From Lewinellaceae bacterium (lineage in GTDB: Bacteria; Bacteroidota; Bacteroidia; Chitinophagales; Saprospiraceae): a stretch of 64,000 nt of DNA. This document shows, piece by piece, positions 55,701-64,000 of the stretch. Each line of letters opens with the position of its first letter. The stretch's first letter is position 1. The position numbers and the translations under genes were made by a program. The DNA is taken from NCBI GenBank assembly GCA_020636355.1, contig JACJYB010000016.1, positions 1 through 64,000 of the forward strand. The letters run 5' to 3'. The notes under the pieces were generated by a model. That model saw nothing but the letters and a program-made list of their open reading frames with translations, ran no database searches and was not told where the DNA came from.

Positions 55701-58700
55701 AACGTCATTAATGGGTACCCCTGCCCTATCCCGTTCTCTTTTGAGTTTAACCAAGGTGGTCAGATCGATGTCAATGTTATTTTGCTGCCTCCACACGACC
55801 AGCGCATTATTGATCAGACTGGACATCAGCTTCGATGAGTCGGACCACATCAGAGGTATCTCGTATTCGTAATAGTTGTTGATGAAGTCGCTACCCATCC
55901 GGATGAACAGCTTCATTTCCCCATCGATTGCCTGGCCCACTTTTTCAGCGTGGACGAACATTTTCAGCCGTTCATAATTACGGAGATCCCTGTAGACATT
56001 TTTATAAATAGCGCGTCCACAACCATCCTCCAGGTCACAGATGTCCATCGACAGGGACTGCTCGTTCTGCTGCAGGCCGGCAATAGGGCCAATGGTGTTT
56101 TCCCGGGTGATGCCGGGAGGGATGATGTATGGGAACGGCGTCCTGCGGGAGTGCTCTTCAATGTTTACGTCATTCAGGTCGAAGGTAGAACCACCGACAC
56201 CACCGACGTCACCACCGCAAAGGCTCTGGGTATAGCGGCGCCACTGATTGCGTACCAGGTCAAACTGGCCAAAACGGAAAGTGATCCGCTTATCGAACCC
56301 TCTGAGGATCATCCGGGCGAAACGAATGGAGCGGAATCCCTGGATACCACCGATATTCTCCGAAAATTCATGTACCGGTATCTTTAAGCGATACCAGGTA
56401 CGGCGGCCATCGTTGGACGTGATCCGGTCGGTGATGTACGGATTTTCCGCCATTCCACCTACCCCGTCGGGATCGATCGGAATTTCATAGCGGTAAAAAG
56501 CTTCCGATTCATTCAGGGTATTGTCTCGGTTCAGGTCTTCAGCATCGGGATAATTGGTATAGGAGCGCACGCGTGTCGAACCGGGATCGGAAGCCTTGGA
56601 GTTCCCTTGCGGGTTGTTCCAGGCCTTGTAGCGCTCCAGCAGATTGGTCCCCTGGGGATAATCGTCAAAATATACAAAGTTATCCCCCGCGGGGTCATCG
56701 CGGAATCTGGCAATATCCGCCGGGTCTACATTATTATTCAACGCCTGCAGGTAAGGCTGAAATTTGGTGGACTCTGATGCGTCATCGAGGCCATCCAGAC
56801 CCACGTCCTGAATTTCTCTTACGGCGGGATCGTTATCAAAAGCGTTGTTGATAGCCTGTACCCTGGGAATACGGCCCCACACGGTTTCGTCCGTCTTGGC
56901 CTGACTATTGGGGCGCGGCAACCCATTTTCAAAGAAGCGGCGCGAGTCGCGGAGGATGTCCTCGGAGATATTACCTAAATCAATGATCAGTTTACCTCCC
57001 GAAGATACACCGTCGGGGTCATCGCATTTATCCATGAATGGATTGAGCAGCCAGATATCGATGTATTCGATATTTGACTCTTCAAAATCGGTCTGGAGCA
57101 GGCTGCGCTGGATACCAGCCCAACGCTCTTCCGGATTGCGCAGTTTACCGGTATTGTCGATCCCTTTTGAAAATTCAGATCCTTGCGGCGGGTCAAAGTT
57201 GTAAGGTCCACGTTCATCAGGCCAGTAGGTCAGGTCGAAAGTGGAGAAGAACTGGTTAAATCCAGGGATGTTGTTCCGGAATTCCGGAAATATCTCATTG
57301 CGGTCAATGATTTTCACATAATCGTTGTCTCCGTCGCACGTACCTCCCCCGGAGCTGCGGTCGATCCGGTACCAGGCCAGACGAGCCCGGTTGTATCCGG
57401 TTTCCAGGTTATTGGTGGTGTCGGCTTCCGGCCAGCGGATATCGTCTCCTTGCGGCACACTGGCGAGTGACCACTGGTTAGCCGGTTGACCGAGCTGAAT
57501 GCTTGATGTGCTTCCCTCGAAGTCATCCACGTAGGTCACCCCACCTTTGTCGTTGCCCAGGTTGATGGCCCGGGAGTGGCCGGGACGCAGGGCGGCTACT
57601 TCAGCCTGGACGGCAAACGTAGATTTTGCTTTGGTCGATATACCAGGCAAGGCATCGACCATTTTCGTCAGCCAGGGTGCATCGTTGCTGTAGGTTACAT
57701 CGAGGCCGTAAATGGAGTTATTTATCGGATCCTCTCCCACATTTACTTTCTGGGTAAAAGGCCGCTCATATAATTTCATGGTCGTCGCCCCGAGCACCAG
57801 CTTATTGCGGAACTCGTATTCGGCGCGTAACCCCATCATGGTCCGGTTTTGCAAACCGAATAGACTATTGTCCTCGTAGGAAATGTTAATGGGTACGGCA
57901 CTCTCTTTCAGGGACTCATCGATGATGGTCACCTGGCCGGTGGTATAGTCCACCCGGTAATGAACGCCTTCCTGCAGGACCTGACCGTTGGCCGTAACCT
58001 TCACCGATCCCTGAGGGATGTTAAAACCACCCAACGATACATTGGAGCCTCCGCCGGATGACTTGTATTTACCCCGGATCACAAACCGGTTGAGTTGTGG
58101 GTATTCACGTGCGATGGTGATGGTACTGTCGTAGAGCTGCTGGTAGGTGTATTTCGTGGAATCTTCCTTACTCAGGTTATGCGCCAGGGAAGAACCGAAC
58201 GGCTCCAACACCGGGAACATGATACGTCCATTCTGCGGGTAGATGGTCAGTCCCGGAACAAAGTCGAATACCCCGTCCGGCTGGGGATCCCCGAATGTAT
58301 TCAGGTTATCCAGGTTAAATAAGGTGATCAGCGGAATGTTTTTGGTGTCGGCAGCAGGCAAAAAACGCTTTTGGCCTTCACCGGGGTCATCGTAATAGAC
58401 ATCCAACTGGAAATCTTCCTGATCAATCTGGTAGGCGCCCAGATTGTAGAAGTTCTTCATCATCAGGTCCCAGGTCGGCAAATCAACCCGCGGACCGGTG
58501 CCCTTCAACAGTTTGACAAACAGTACGCCGAGGGTATCCGGGTCATTGGGGCTGTCATTGGACAATTCCCCCACCTGATAGGTTTTTCCTTTGTAGGTGT
58601 ATTCGTAAGCAACACCGATCACCTGATCCTGACGTAAATTGACATTCAGTGAGATGTATCCCAGCTGATCGTTGTAGGTATATTCGGATCCTGCATTCAG

Positions 58701-60050
58701 CAGTCGGGCACGTACTTTTTCAAAGTCACGCACCTGCTGCAGCCCAAATGTAGACGATTCCAGCTCAGAGACGGCACGGTCCAGAGTCCGGGCACCAGGG
58801 GTATTGATCAGGGTCTGATAGATCGCGTTGGAATAGTTATCCGGCAGATTGGCCCGGCCAAAAATGTCTTTAGGCGGTGTCACGCCCATACGCCACTGAT
58901 CCGGGTTGGTATTGGTCATCCGGTCGTATTCACCCAAGTCTGCGATGGCTACGATATCCCGAACGTTCTGGGTTTCATATCGGTCATTCGTCACCCAGAC
59001 TTCAATCCGGGTAATTTTAAACAATGTATTTATTTGCGGTAAATTCTTGAGGGTGGGTTCGAATTGCTGGCGGTTAAACTGCGACAGAAAGAAGTGGCGG
59101 TTTTCATCGTAGTTATCTGCATAAACTTCAAATTCAGAAAGGCGGGATCCTCCCTGTACCTGCAGATTTTGGGCCTTGGATCGTTGTTGCGAGGCCACTC
59201 CGATCAGGCGCAGGCGACCAAATTGCATTTCGGTCAACAAGCCAAACATGTTTTGGGAGCCCTGGATCAGGGAGCTGCGCAGGGGCAGGCTCACATTACC
59301 GGCTTCGATCTTTTTGATGATATCGTCCTCACTGAATTTATCGCTGTCAAAGGACAACTTCAGTTGTTGATCGAGGTCAAATGTTGCACTGCTGTTGTAA
59401 TTAAAATTCAGATTCAGCTTTTCACCAATCTTCCCGGAAGCAGAAATGTTCGGGTTCATATCAAATCCCGGGGTCCAGGTCCGTTGTTGCCTGACCGGCA
59501 AAATGGGATTTTGTACCACCTGGAAAGTTGGTGCTAGCTCAAGGTCAATGTATCCCTGTGGCTTAATCACTACTTCAGAACCTCCGAAAAGGCGGTCGAT
59601 AAGCGATTGCTTCAGGTCAATCTTGGAGACAGGATCCGTCTTTCCTGAGCTTCCCCGCGAACCACTTGACAGGCCGGCCAATTTGCGGAAATAGGATTGA
59701 TCGTCTTTATTCTTCTGGTATTCCAGGTATTCACCCAAAGACATATACATGGGTGGCCGATAATCAAATTCCCCGATCTTCTCGCGTACGATGTATTGTC
59801 CGGTCACCGGGTCGTAAGTTATTTCCCGCGTGATCGACGAAGGGTCATTCAGGTCAAAAGGATTTTCTTTATCGCTGGAAACAAAATTCTCTTTTCGATC
59901 TTTTATAGTAGGTACCGTATCCGTGGGAGCTTCAACCCATTCCGGTGCATAGGGATCGGCGAGGAGTTGACGGGAATGTTCACCAAACACGAAATCAGAA
60001 CTCATCAACAGCCCCATCACACATAAAAACGCCGTACAGAAATGCTTCAT
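52797..60050 (-). CDS. sprA: SprA, giant T9SS outer-membrane translocon protein
   Basis: A 2,417-residue protein with a signal peptide (about 1-23), the usual length for SprA/Sov. SprA forms the 36-strand outer-membrane barrel through which type IX cargo passes. Family hallmarks are the N-terminal SLGEYLEYQKNKD region, repeated long barrel strands and plug segments, and the C-terminal barrel strand ending GGIRVRLELD. The gene is intact, with no frame break. Adjacency to ruvA is commonly kept in Bacteroidota. Its substrates in this window are the two CTD proteins at 435-2048 and 14276-16462. A small candidate promoter box lies just upstream. Confidence 0.96.
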   Translation of the reverse strand: MKHFCTAFLCVMGLLMSSDFVFGEHSRQLLADPYAPEWVEAPTDTVPTIKDRKENFVSSDKENPFDLNDPSSITREITYDPVTGQYIVREKIGEFDYRPPMYMSLGEYLEYQKNKDDQSYFRKLAGLSSGSRGSSGKTDPVSKIDLKQSLIDRLFGGSEVVIKPQGYIDLELAPTFQVVQNPILPVRQQRTWTPGFDMNPNISASGKIGEKLNLNFNYNSSATFDLDQQLKLSFDSDKFSEDDIIKKIEAGNVSLPLRSSLIQGSQNMFGLLTEMQFGRLRLIGVASQQRSKAQNLQVQGGSRLSEFEVYADNYDENRHFFLSQFNRQQFEPTLKNLPQINTLFKITRIEVWVTNDRYETQNVRDIVAIADLGEYDRMTNTNPDQWRMGVTPPKDIFGRANLPDNYSNAIYQTLINTPGARTLDRAVSELESSTFGLQQVRDFEKVRARLLNAGSEYTYNDQLGYISLNVNLRQDQVIGVAYEYTYKGKTYQVGELSNDSPNDPDTLGVLFVKLLKGTGPRVDLPTWDLMMKNFYNLGAYQIDQEDFQLDVYYDDPGEGQKRFLPAADTKNIPLITLFNLDNLNTFGDPQPDGVFDFVPGLTIYPQNGRIMFPVLEPFGSSLAHNLSKEDSTKYTYQQLYDSTITIAREYPQLNRFVIRGKYKSSGGGSNVSLGGFNIPQGSVKVTANGQVLQEGVHYRVDYTTGQVTIIDESLKESAVPINISYEDNSLFGLQNRTMMGLRAEYEFRNKLVLGATTMKLYERPFTQKVNVGEDPINNSIYGLDVTYSNDAPWLTKMVDALPGISTKAKSTFAVQAEVAALRPGHSRAINLGNDKGGVTYVDDFEGSTSSIQLGQPANQWSLASVPQGDDIRWPEADTTNNLETGYNRARLAWYRIDRSSGGGTCDGDNDYVKIIDRNEIFPEFRNNIPGFNQFFSTFDLTYWPDERGPYNFDPPQGSEFSKGIDNTGKLRNPEERWAGIQRSLLQTDFEESNIEYIDIWLLNPFMDKCDDPDGVSSGGKLIIDLGNISEDILRDSRRFFENGLPRPNSQAKTDETVWGRIPRVQAINNAFDNDPAVREIQDVGLDGLDDASESTKFQPYLQALNNNVDPADIARFRDDPAGDNFVYFDDYPQGTNLLERYKAWNNPQGNSKASDPGSTRVRSYTNYPDAEDLNRDNTLNESEAFYRYEIPIDPDGVGGMAENPYITDRITSNDGRRTWYRLKIPVHEFSENIGGIQGFRSIRFARMILRGFDKRITFRFGQFDLVRNQWRRYTQSLCGGDVGGVGGSTFDLNDVNIEEHSRRTPFPYIIPPGITRENTIGPIAGLQQNEQSLSMDICDLEDGCGRAIYKNVYRDLRNYERLKMFVHAEKVGQAIDGEMKLFIRMGSDFINNYYEYEIPLMWSDSSKLMSSLINNALVVWRQQNNIDIDLTTLVKLKRERDRAGVPINDVYISTSPEFSRTDTTLGSFVMKIKGSPNLGLVKTIMIGLRNPSVDEDEIPPRMLCAEVWINELRVTGLNEQGGVAGLARMDFQLADVGSISLAGNFNTIGWGSMDQRVDQRSQETHVEYNVSANIQLDKFLKENTTLRIPLFAQYGNAVSTPKYDPYDLDVRLKDKLADADDPAARDSIRSQAIDKSTITSVNLTNVRKVRKNAQDKPKPWDVENLSATYAYSEQNNQNPIIAQDKVVNHRAELEYNYSRRTNYIEPFKNIGDSKWLKPIKDFNFNPIPNTFGANITLNRVFGEKDYRFSDPVFRTWFNKRFLLDRSFALQWDLAKSLKLNFNAETNAVVDEPDEYIDRFAGTRISTQYRRDSIWNNLKHFGRNKNYMHNVNLSYTAPTKSIPIIDWINLRGTLGAQYSWSARALNVDSLGNILQNSQTRSVSADMNFEAFYNKWNYLSKINGNKNRRNTNLRRSTTRSAPQDTTARGKAKEKVPKDREVTAFEKVLIRPLLLVRRARFNYQETVSSVVPGFNQTPTMLGLSRGFAEPGWSYVAGFTPSDSWLDDMGANHLITNSPFINDEFIRNKNQRIDGQVTLEPIPDLQIDVTANRNYTENHSEFYRNCDYGEYNYMHQLPRDVGTYTVSYLVLNGLFDNETEALIQKFMGFESTREVISHRIGTGTNPKEPDYAYGYGRYQSDVLIPAFLSAYTGESPDAVNLDVFKVMPRPNWQVTYNGLQKLKWFSDWLAGLTLTHGYQGSVTVSSYNTDVDYFFEDPLSINNINPLTQNYYSRFEIPSVVISEGFNPLIGVDVKTKNDITMAFNMANTRNLALNLIDFQLIESNTKQTTLGVGYSLHDVNIPFLTRQKNRRTTRQRSNSSSTGGTTPQGAPKKVKGNDLNFRFDYSLRDDVTINHILDQNQSEPTRGTKTISIAPSVDYQVNNNLNLRLFVDYSQTQPKTSLGYPITRIQGGIRVRLELD

Positions 60051-60079
60051 ACCGACCGGGGATTATTACTAATCGAACG

Positions 60080-60087
60080 CAAATATA
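60080..60087 (-). promoter_or_regulatory. Candidate -7 box for sprA
   Basis: TATATTTG on the minus strand fits TAnnTTTG and lies 30 bp before the sprA start, between ruvA and sprA. No clear TTG partner is visible at the right distance, so sprA may also be read from the ruvA promoter. Confidence 0.4.
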
Positions 60088-60126
60088 TGAATAGAACGGA
60101 ATAACATATTATCTAAAAAAATAATA

Positions 60127-60720
60127 CTACTGGGCCAATTTCCTGAGTCCTTCCTTCACCAAGGCCTCCACTGACCAGTCTTTCTGTTCTTTATTTAATA
60201 ATTCGTTTATTGCCTTTTGCGCCTGAGTTCGGTTGAATCCAAGCGCCACTAATGCAGATAACGCTTCATCCACATTTGTATTGTTTTGCCCTGTATACGT
60301 TAACACGCGTCCTGCATCCACCTTTCCTACCTTGTCTTTCAGGTCAATGATGATGCGTTTTGCCGTCTTGGGTCCGATTCCTTTCACCCGGCCGAACGAG
60401 CGTTCATCCTCAGAAAGAATCGCCATACTCACCTGATACGGGCTGAGTGAACTCAATACGACCTGAGCGGTAGAAGGTCCTACGCCCGATACCGAAATGA
60501 GGTGTTGAAACATTTGTTTTTCCATCCGGTCCGCAAAACCGTAGAGGGTATGCGCATCTTCTTTGATATGCAGATGCGTATACAGCAGCCCATCTTCCTT
60601 GTCTTTAATCTGCCCATAGGTGTTCAGGCTGATGTGGATCTGATAGCCGATACCCTGTACTTCACTAATGACTTCCGTGGGACTCTTGAATGTAAATTTT
60701 CCCCTGATATAGGCGATCAT
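60127..60720 (-). CDS. ruvA: Holliday junction helicase subunit RuvA
   Basis: A 197-residue DNA-binding subunit of RuvAB that holds the four-way junction while RuvB drives branch migration. Domain I is an OB fold (about 1-65, MIAYIRGKF... LHIKEDAHTLYGFAD). Domain II has tandem helix-hairpin-helix motifs (VSGVGPSTAQVVLSS and VKGIGPKTAKRIIIDLKDK). Domain III (about 150-197) is the RuvB-contacting three-helix bundle. A TACATTTG box at 60744-60737 fits a -7 element but leaves a very short leader. Confidence 0.96.
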   Translation of the reverse strand: MIAYIRGKFTFKSPTEVISEVQGIGYQIHISLNTYGQIKDKEDGLLYTHLHIKEDAHTLYGFADRMEKQMFQHLISVSGVGPSTAQVVLSSLSPYQVSMAILSEDERSFGRVKGIGPKTAKRIIIDLKDKVGKVDAGRVLTYTGQNNTNVDEALSALVALGFNRTQAQKAINELLNKEQKDWSVEALVKEGLRKLAQ

Positions 60721-61007
60721 AATATATGTTAAAAATCAAATGTACAAATTAAAGAGGGCCAAAGGTAGTTATTTTAACGAGGTAGCGAGGAGGCGTAATA
60801 CAATTGAACATTGATTTTTAGTGCCTATCCCGGCTCATTGATAACCAGGGTAATTGGATAGGCTATTTCATTTTTATCGATATCTTGAATATCCATCGGA
60901 GCACTCCTTTAATTACACCACACGACCAGTAATTAACAAAACCACCGGCTGATACTACCATTGTCGGGTAAAATCAAAATATTTGCAATTCAAATATTAA
61001 ATGACTC

Positions 61008-62279
61008 ATGCGCATCTTAATCCTGGGTTCCGGAGGTCGTGAATGTACCCTGGCCTGGAAAATTTCCCAGAGCCCGAAATGTGAATCACTGTGGATAGCA
61101 CCCGGAAATGCCGGCACCTCCAGCTATGGCACCAATGTGCCGGTGAACCCGGAAGATAAAGATGGAATTATCGAGCTCATCCGGAGGCACCGGATTGATG
61201 TGGTAGTTGTTGGACCTGAAGCTCCACTGGTTGATGGCCTGGTTGATGATTTGCATGGCGTTCCTGAGTTCCGTGATGTAATTGTTGTCGGTCCGGGTAA
61301 GATGGGAGCCATGCTGGAAGGCTCAAAAGCCTTTGCCAAGGAGTTCATGTTCAAATACGACATCCCGACCGCGCAATATCTCGAGGTTACGGCCGGTAAT
61401 CTGCAGGAAGGATTGAACTTTATCGACCGACAGCAGGTCCCGATCGTACTTAAAGCCGATGGACTGGCAGCGGGTAAAGGGGTCCTGATTCTGGAGGAAC
61501 GTGAGGAGGCCAAAGCCGAACTTAAGGCCATGCTAGGCGGTAAGTTTGGGCAGGCAAGCACAAAAGTGGTCATCGAAGATTTCTTGTCGGGTATCGAATT
61601 TTCCGTATTTGTGCTTACGGATGGCCGCGAATACGTTTTATTACCGGAAGCAAAAGACTACAAACGAATCGGTGAAGGCGATACCGGTCTGAATACCGGT
61701 GGCATGGGAGCGGTTTCTCCCGTTCCCTTTATGGATGCAACCCTTAAATCGAAGGTAATACAACGCATTATCGAACCTACCATTGCAGGCATCCGGCAAG
61801 AGGCCATGGATTATCATGGTTTTATATTTTTCGGATTGATCAATGTAGGGGGCGACCCATATGTCATCGAATACAATTGCCGCCTGGGGGACCCGGAAAC
61901 GGAAGTTATCCTGCCCAGATTGAAGAATGATCTGGTGGATTTGTTTGAAGCCATGCATTCCGGTCGATTGAATAAGCAGCACATCGAAATTGACTTGCGC
62001 AGTGCGACCACGGTTATGCTGGTAGCTGGTGGCTATCCGGGGTCCTACCGGAAGGGGGACATTTTGACCGGGCTGGATCAGGTCCAGGGCTCATTACTCC
62101 TGCATGCGGGCACCAAAATGGCCGATGGTCAGACGGTGACCAACGGGGGCCGCGTACTGGCGGTGACATCGCTGGGCGAAGATAAACAGTTGGCATTGGC
62201 CCAATCATATGCTGCTATTCGCAAAATCCAATTCGCGGATATGTATTACCGCAGAGACATTGGTTTTGATTTGGATTAG
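61008..62279 (+). CDS. purD: Phosphoribosylamine-glycine ligase
   Basis: A 423-residue ATP-grasp enzyme that joins glycine to phosphoribosylamine in step 2 of purine synthesis. Recognisable segments are LGSGGRECTLAWKI at the N-terminus, APGNAGTS, VVGPEAPLVDGL, VLKADGLAAGKGV (ATP-grasp lysine), EYNCRLGDPETEVILPRL (metal site) and GGRVLAVTSLG at the C-terminus. Full normal length. It diverges from ruvA across a 287-bp gap. Confidence 0.97.
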   Translation: MRILILGSGGRECTLAWKISQSPKCESLWIAPGNAGTSSYGTNVPVNPEDKDGIIELIRRHRIDVVVVGPEAPLVDGLVDDLHGVPEFRDVIVVGPGKMGAMLEGSKAFAKEFMFKYDIPTAQYLEVTAGNLQEGLNFIDRQQVPIVLKADGLAAGKGVLILEEREEAKAELKAMLGGKFGQASTKVVIEDFLSGIEFSVFVLTDGREYVLLPEAKDYKRIGEGDTGLNTGGMGAVSPVPFMDATLKSKVIQRIIEPTIAGIRQEAMDYHGFIFFGLINVGGDPYVIEYNCRLGDPETEVILPRLKNDLVDLFEAMHSGRLNKQHIEIDLRSATTVMLVAGGYPGSYRKGDILTGLDQVQGSLLLHAGTKMADGQTVTNGGRVLAVTSLGEDKQLALAQSYAAIRKIQFADMYYRRDIGFDLD

Positions 62280-62357
62280 GATCACTTCATTTGTTAACAA
62301 TAATTAAAGGTGGGGCTACGTTCGAGGATGGATAGCATAAAATGGGTTTATTAATGC

Positions 62358-62365
62358 TATTTTTG
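62358..62365 (+). promoter_or_regulatory. Candidate -7 box of the peptidyl-prolyl isomerase gene
   Basis: TATTTTTG matches TAnnTTTG 41 bp upstream of the start codon at 62406. A short palindrome, GCATTT-TC-AAATGC (62370-62383), follows directly and would lie at the start of the leader. No good TTG is seen upstream. Confidence 0.4.
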
Positions 62366-62405
62366 CATCGCATTTTCAAATGCAACCATTTAAATAAGTA
62401 AGTCA

Positions 62406-64000
62406 ATGATTCGCCACCTCATCGCGCTGTTTGTTTGCCTGGCATGCACACAGGCCGCCACTTCCCAAGATCAAGACCCGGTACTTTTCACCATAGATGG
62501 CAAGCCGGTTCATGTATCCGAATTCACCTACATCTACGATAAAAATAACGGGGACAAGGCCGATTACTCCAAAGCGTCCCTGGATGAATACCTTGATTTA
62601 TTCATCAATTACAAACTGAAAGTGCAAAAGGCGATGGATATGGGATTGGATACCGTACCCGCCCTACAGCAGGAACTGGAGACCTACCGCCGTCAGCTTG
62701 CAAACTCCTACCTATCCGACAAGGAAGTGGTTAACAACCTGGTCAAGGAGCTCTATGAGCGCAAAAAAGTGGACGTCCGTTTTCGTCATATCCTGGTTCA
62801 GATCTCATCCCCGCAAACTGCAAAAGACACCCTCGCCGCTTACGAAAAGATCATGAAAGCCAAGCATATCCTTGATTTGGGTCAGCCCTTTGAGGAAGTA
62901 GCCAAGCAATTTTCTGATGATCAGAACACCAAACGCAACGGAGGGGACCTGGGCTATATGACCGCCATGCTGCCGGATGGTTTCTATAACCTGGAGACAT
63001 TGATCTACACGGCACCGATGAATACCGTTGAGGGGCCGATCAGGACCAGCCTCGGTTATCATCTGGTCGAAGTCACGGATCGCCGGCCAGCCCGCGGAGA
63101 AATGGAAGTAGCCCACATCCTTATCCGCAAAGGGGATAATGCCAACCAGGCTAAAATGAGGATCGATTCGATTTACCAAATGCTTAAAAACGGAGGTAAA
63201 TTCGAAGCACTGGCCGCCGCCTACAGCGACGATCATACCTCCTCAGCCCGTGGTGGTAACATTGGTATATTAAGGATCAACATGTACGATCCGGAATTTG
63301 AAAATGCCGCATTCTCCCTAAAGAACGATGGTGATTACAGCGAGCCTGTTGAATCCCGGGTCGGATGGCACATCATCAAACGTATCCGTAAAGTAGAAAT
63401 GGGTGATTTCGAACAAGCCAAAGCCATCCTCAAAGCACAGGTTGAACGAGACAGCCGCATCCAGAATGCCAAGGACGTGATGATCCGCGACATCAAGAAG
63501 GACGGCCATTACATCGAACATCCGGAGAATTTCGCCTCTTTCGTCGGCCAACTGGACTCTACCTTCCTGACCTACAAATGGAGGGTAGCCGGAAACATGC
63601 CGGACCTTCCTCTATTCACCTTCGGAGACAATATGAATTTTACCACCCGTGAGTTTGCTAACTTCCTGTTTACCAATTCCCGCAACCGGGTACAGATGGC
63701 GAATAGCGCTTCCATTCAGGAACTGGCAGCCAAGATGTATCAGCAATTTGTCAATGAAAGTGCCTTGAAGTTTGAAGAGGTCAATCTGAAAAACAAATAC
63801 CCGGATTTTCGCAACCTCATGCGCGAATATCAGGAAGGGATCCTGCTTTTTGAAGCCACCAAACAGCTGGTTTGGGACAAAGCATCACAGGATACCATCG
63901 GTCTGCGTGAATATTTTAACATGCACCGGGATAACTTCATGTGGAAAGATCGGGCAGACGTCGCAACAGTAACCCTTTCCTCGCAGGACCCCAAGATCAC
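62406..64000 (+). CDS. SurA-like peptidyl-prolyl isomerase with two parvulin domains (partial)
   Basis: The frame is open from ATG at 62406 to the window edge (531 codons) and is cut there. A signal peptide is present (MIRHLIALFVCLACTQAATSQ). An N-terminal SurA-type helical region (VSEFTYIYDKNNGD, about 35-115) is followed by two parvulin domains: VRFRHILVQISS... GYHLVEVTDRR and MEVAHILIRKG... GWHIIKRIRK. Periplasmic parvulins of this type assist folding of outer-membrane proteins. It begins 127 bp after purD. The missing C-terminus may carry a further domain. Confidence 0.9.
   Translation, partial: MIRHLIALFVCLACTQAATSQDQDPVLFTIDGKPVHVSEFTYIYDKNNGDKADYSKASLDEYLDLFINYKLKVQKAMDMGLDTVPALQQELETYRRQLANSYLSDKEVVNNLVKELYERKKVDVRFRHILVQISSPQTAKDTLAAYEKIMKAKHILDLGQPFEEVAKQFSDDQNTKRNGGDLGYMTAMLPDGFYNLETLIYTAPMNTVEGPIRTSLGYHLVEVTDRRPARGEMEVAHILIRKGDNANQAKMRIDSIYQMLKNGGKFEALAAAYSDDHTSSARGGNIGILRINMYDPEFENAAFSLKNDGDYSEPVESRVGWHIIKRIRKVEMGDFEQAKAILKAQVERDSRIQNAKDVMIRDIKKDGHYIEHPENFASFVGQLDSTFLTYKWRVAGNMPDLPLFTFGDNMNFTTREFANFLFTNSRNRVQMANSASIQELAAKMYQQFVNESALKFEEVNLKNKYPDFRNLMREYQEGILLFEATKQLVWDKASQDTIGLREYFNMHRDNFMWKDRADVATVTLSSQDPKI

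Noticed and set aside
1..64000. tRNA genes, CRISPR arrays and insertion sequences
   Set aside because: No T-loop signature (GGTTCRAATCC) with matching arms, no regularly spaced direct repeats of CRISPR type and no transposase-like reading frame were seen anywhere in the window.

Overview
The window reads as a chromosomal segment of a Bacteroidota bacterium, most likely of the Saprospiria. Evidence seen: two secreted proteins with C-terminal type IX secretion (T9SS) sorting domains, a complete 2,417-residue SprA, a class-B succinate dehydrogenase (C-A-B order, single cytochrome b chain), an aerotolerance (Bat) operon, and several promoters of the Bacteroidota type (TTG, about 19-21 nt, TAnnTTTG). 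The assignment below phylum level is inference.

Layout. 0.1-2.6 kb: a possible Crp-like relic, a T9SS-exported GH16 glucanase and a VOC protein. 2.7-3.8 kb: rsgA. 3.8-12.9 kb (minus): one tightly overlapping operon in the order moxR, secreted DUF3298-like protein, DUF58 protein, small membrane protein, batA, batB, batC, a stand-alone BatD N-domain, full batD. No batE is seen. 13.1-18.1 kb: a degenerate 5S rRNA-like stretch, an SDR oxidoreductase, a cohesin-like T9SS cargo protein and an unrecognised helical protein. 18.1-21.6 kb (minus): sdhCAB with a good promoter. 21.9-25.3 kb: small unknown gene, rnr, NYN nuclease with a cold-shock-like tail. 25.4-31.0 kb: amidohydrolase lipoprotein (apparent one-base frameshift near the 3' end), Tat-type metallophosphoesterase, DUF6090 gene interrupted by an in-frame stop, GT-C-like membrane glycosyltransferase.

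31.1-49.7 kb is an accessory block. By eye it is clearly more AT-rich than its flanks. It holds about 19 small, mostly single-domain genes, all but the first on the minus strand: VOC proteins, SRPBCC proteins with an ArsR repressor, alpha/beta hydrolases, a serine hydrolase, Crp and AraC regulators, SnoaL-like, DUF3237, CPBP and small membrane proteins. Unusually long spacers (200-750 bp) separate many of them, and several spacers share two families of diverged repeats (A at 42.3 and 48.4 kb; B at 45.3, 47.4 and 48.7 kb). It resembles an array of independently acquired gene cassettes, but no integrase or convincing recombination site was found.

49.7-64 kb returns to core genes: a DinB-like protein, an OmpR-type response regulator and its histidine kinase, sprA, ruvA, purD and a two-parvulin SurA-like peptidyl-prolyl isomerase running off the right edge. 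SprA is the outer-membrane translocon through which the two CTD-bearing proteins of this window would be exported; the isomerase is a plausible periplasmic chaperone for such outer-membrane proteins (inference).
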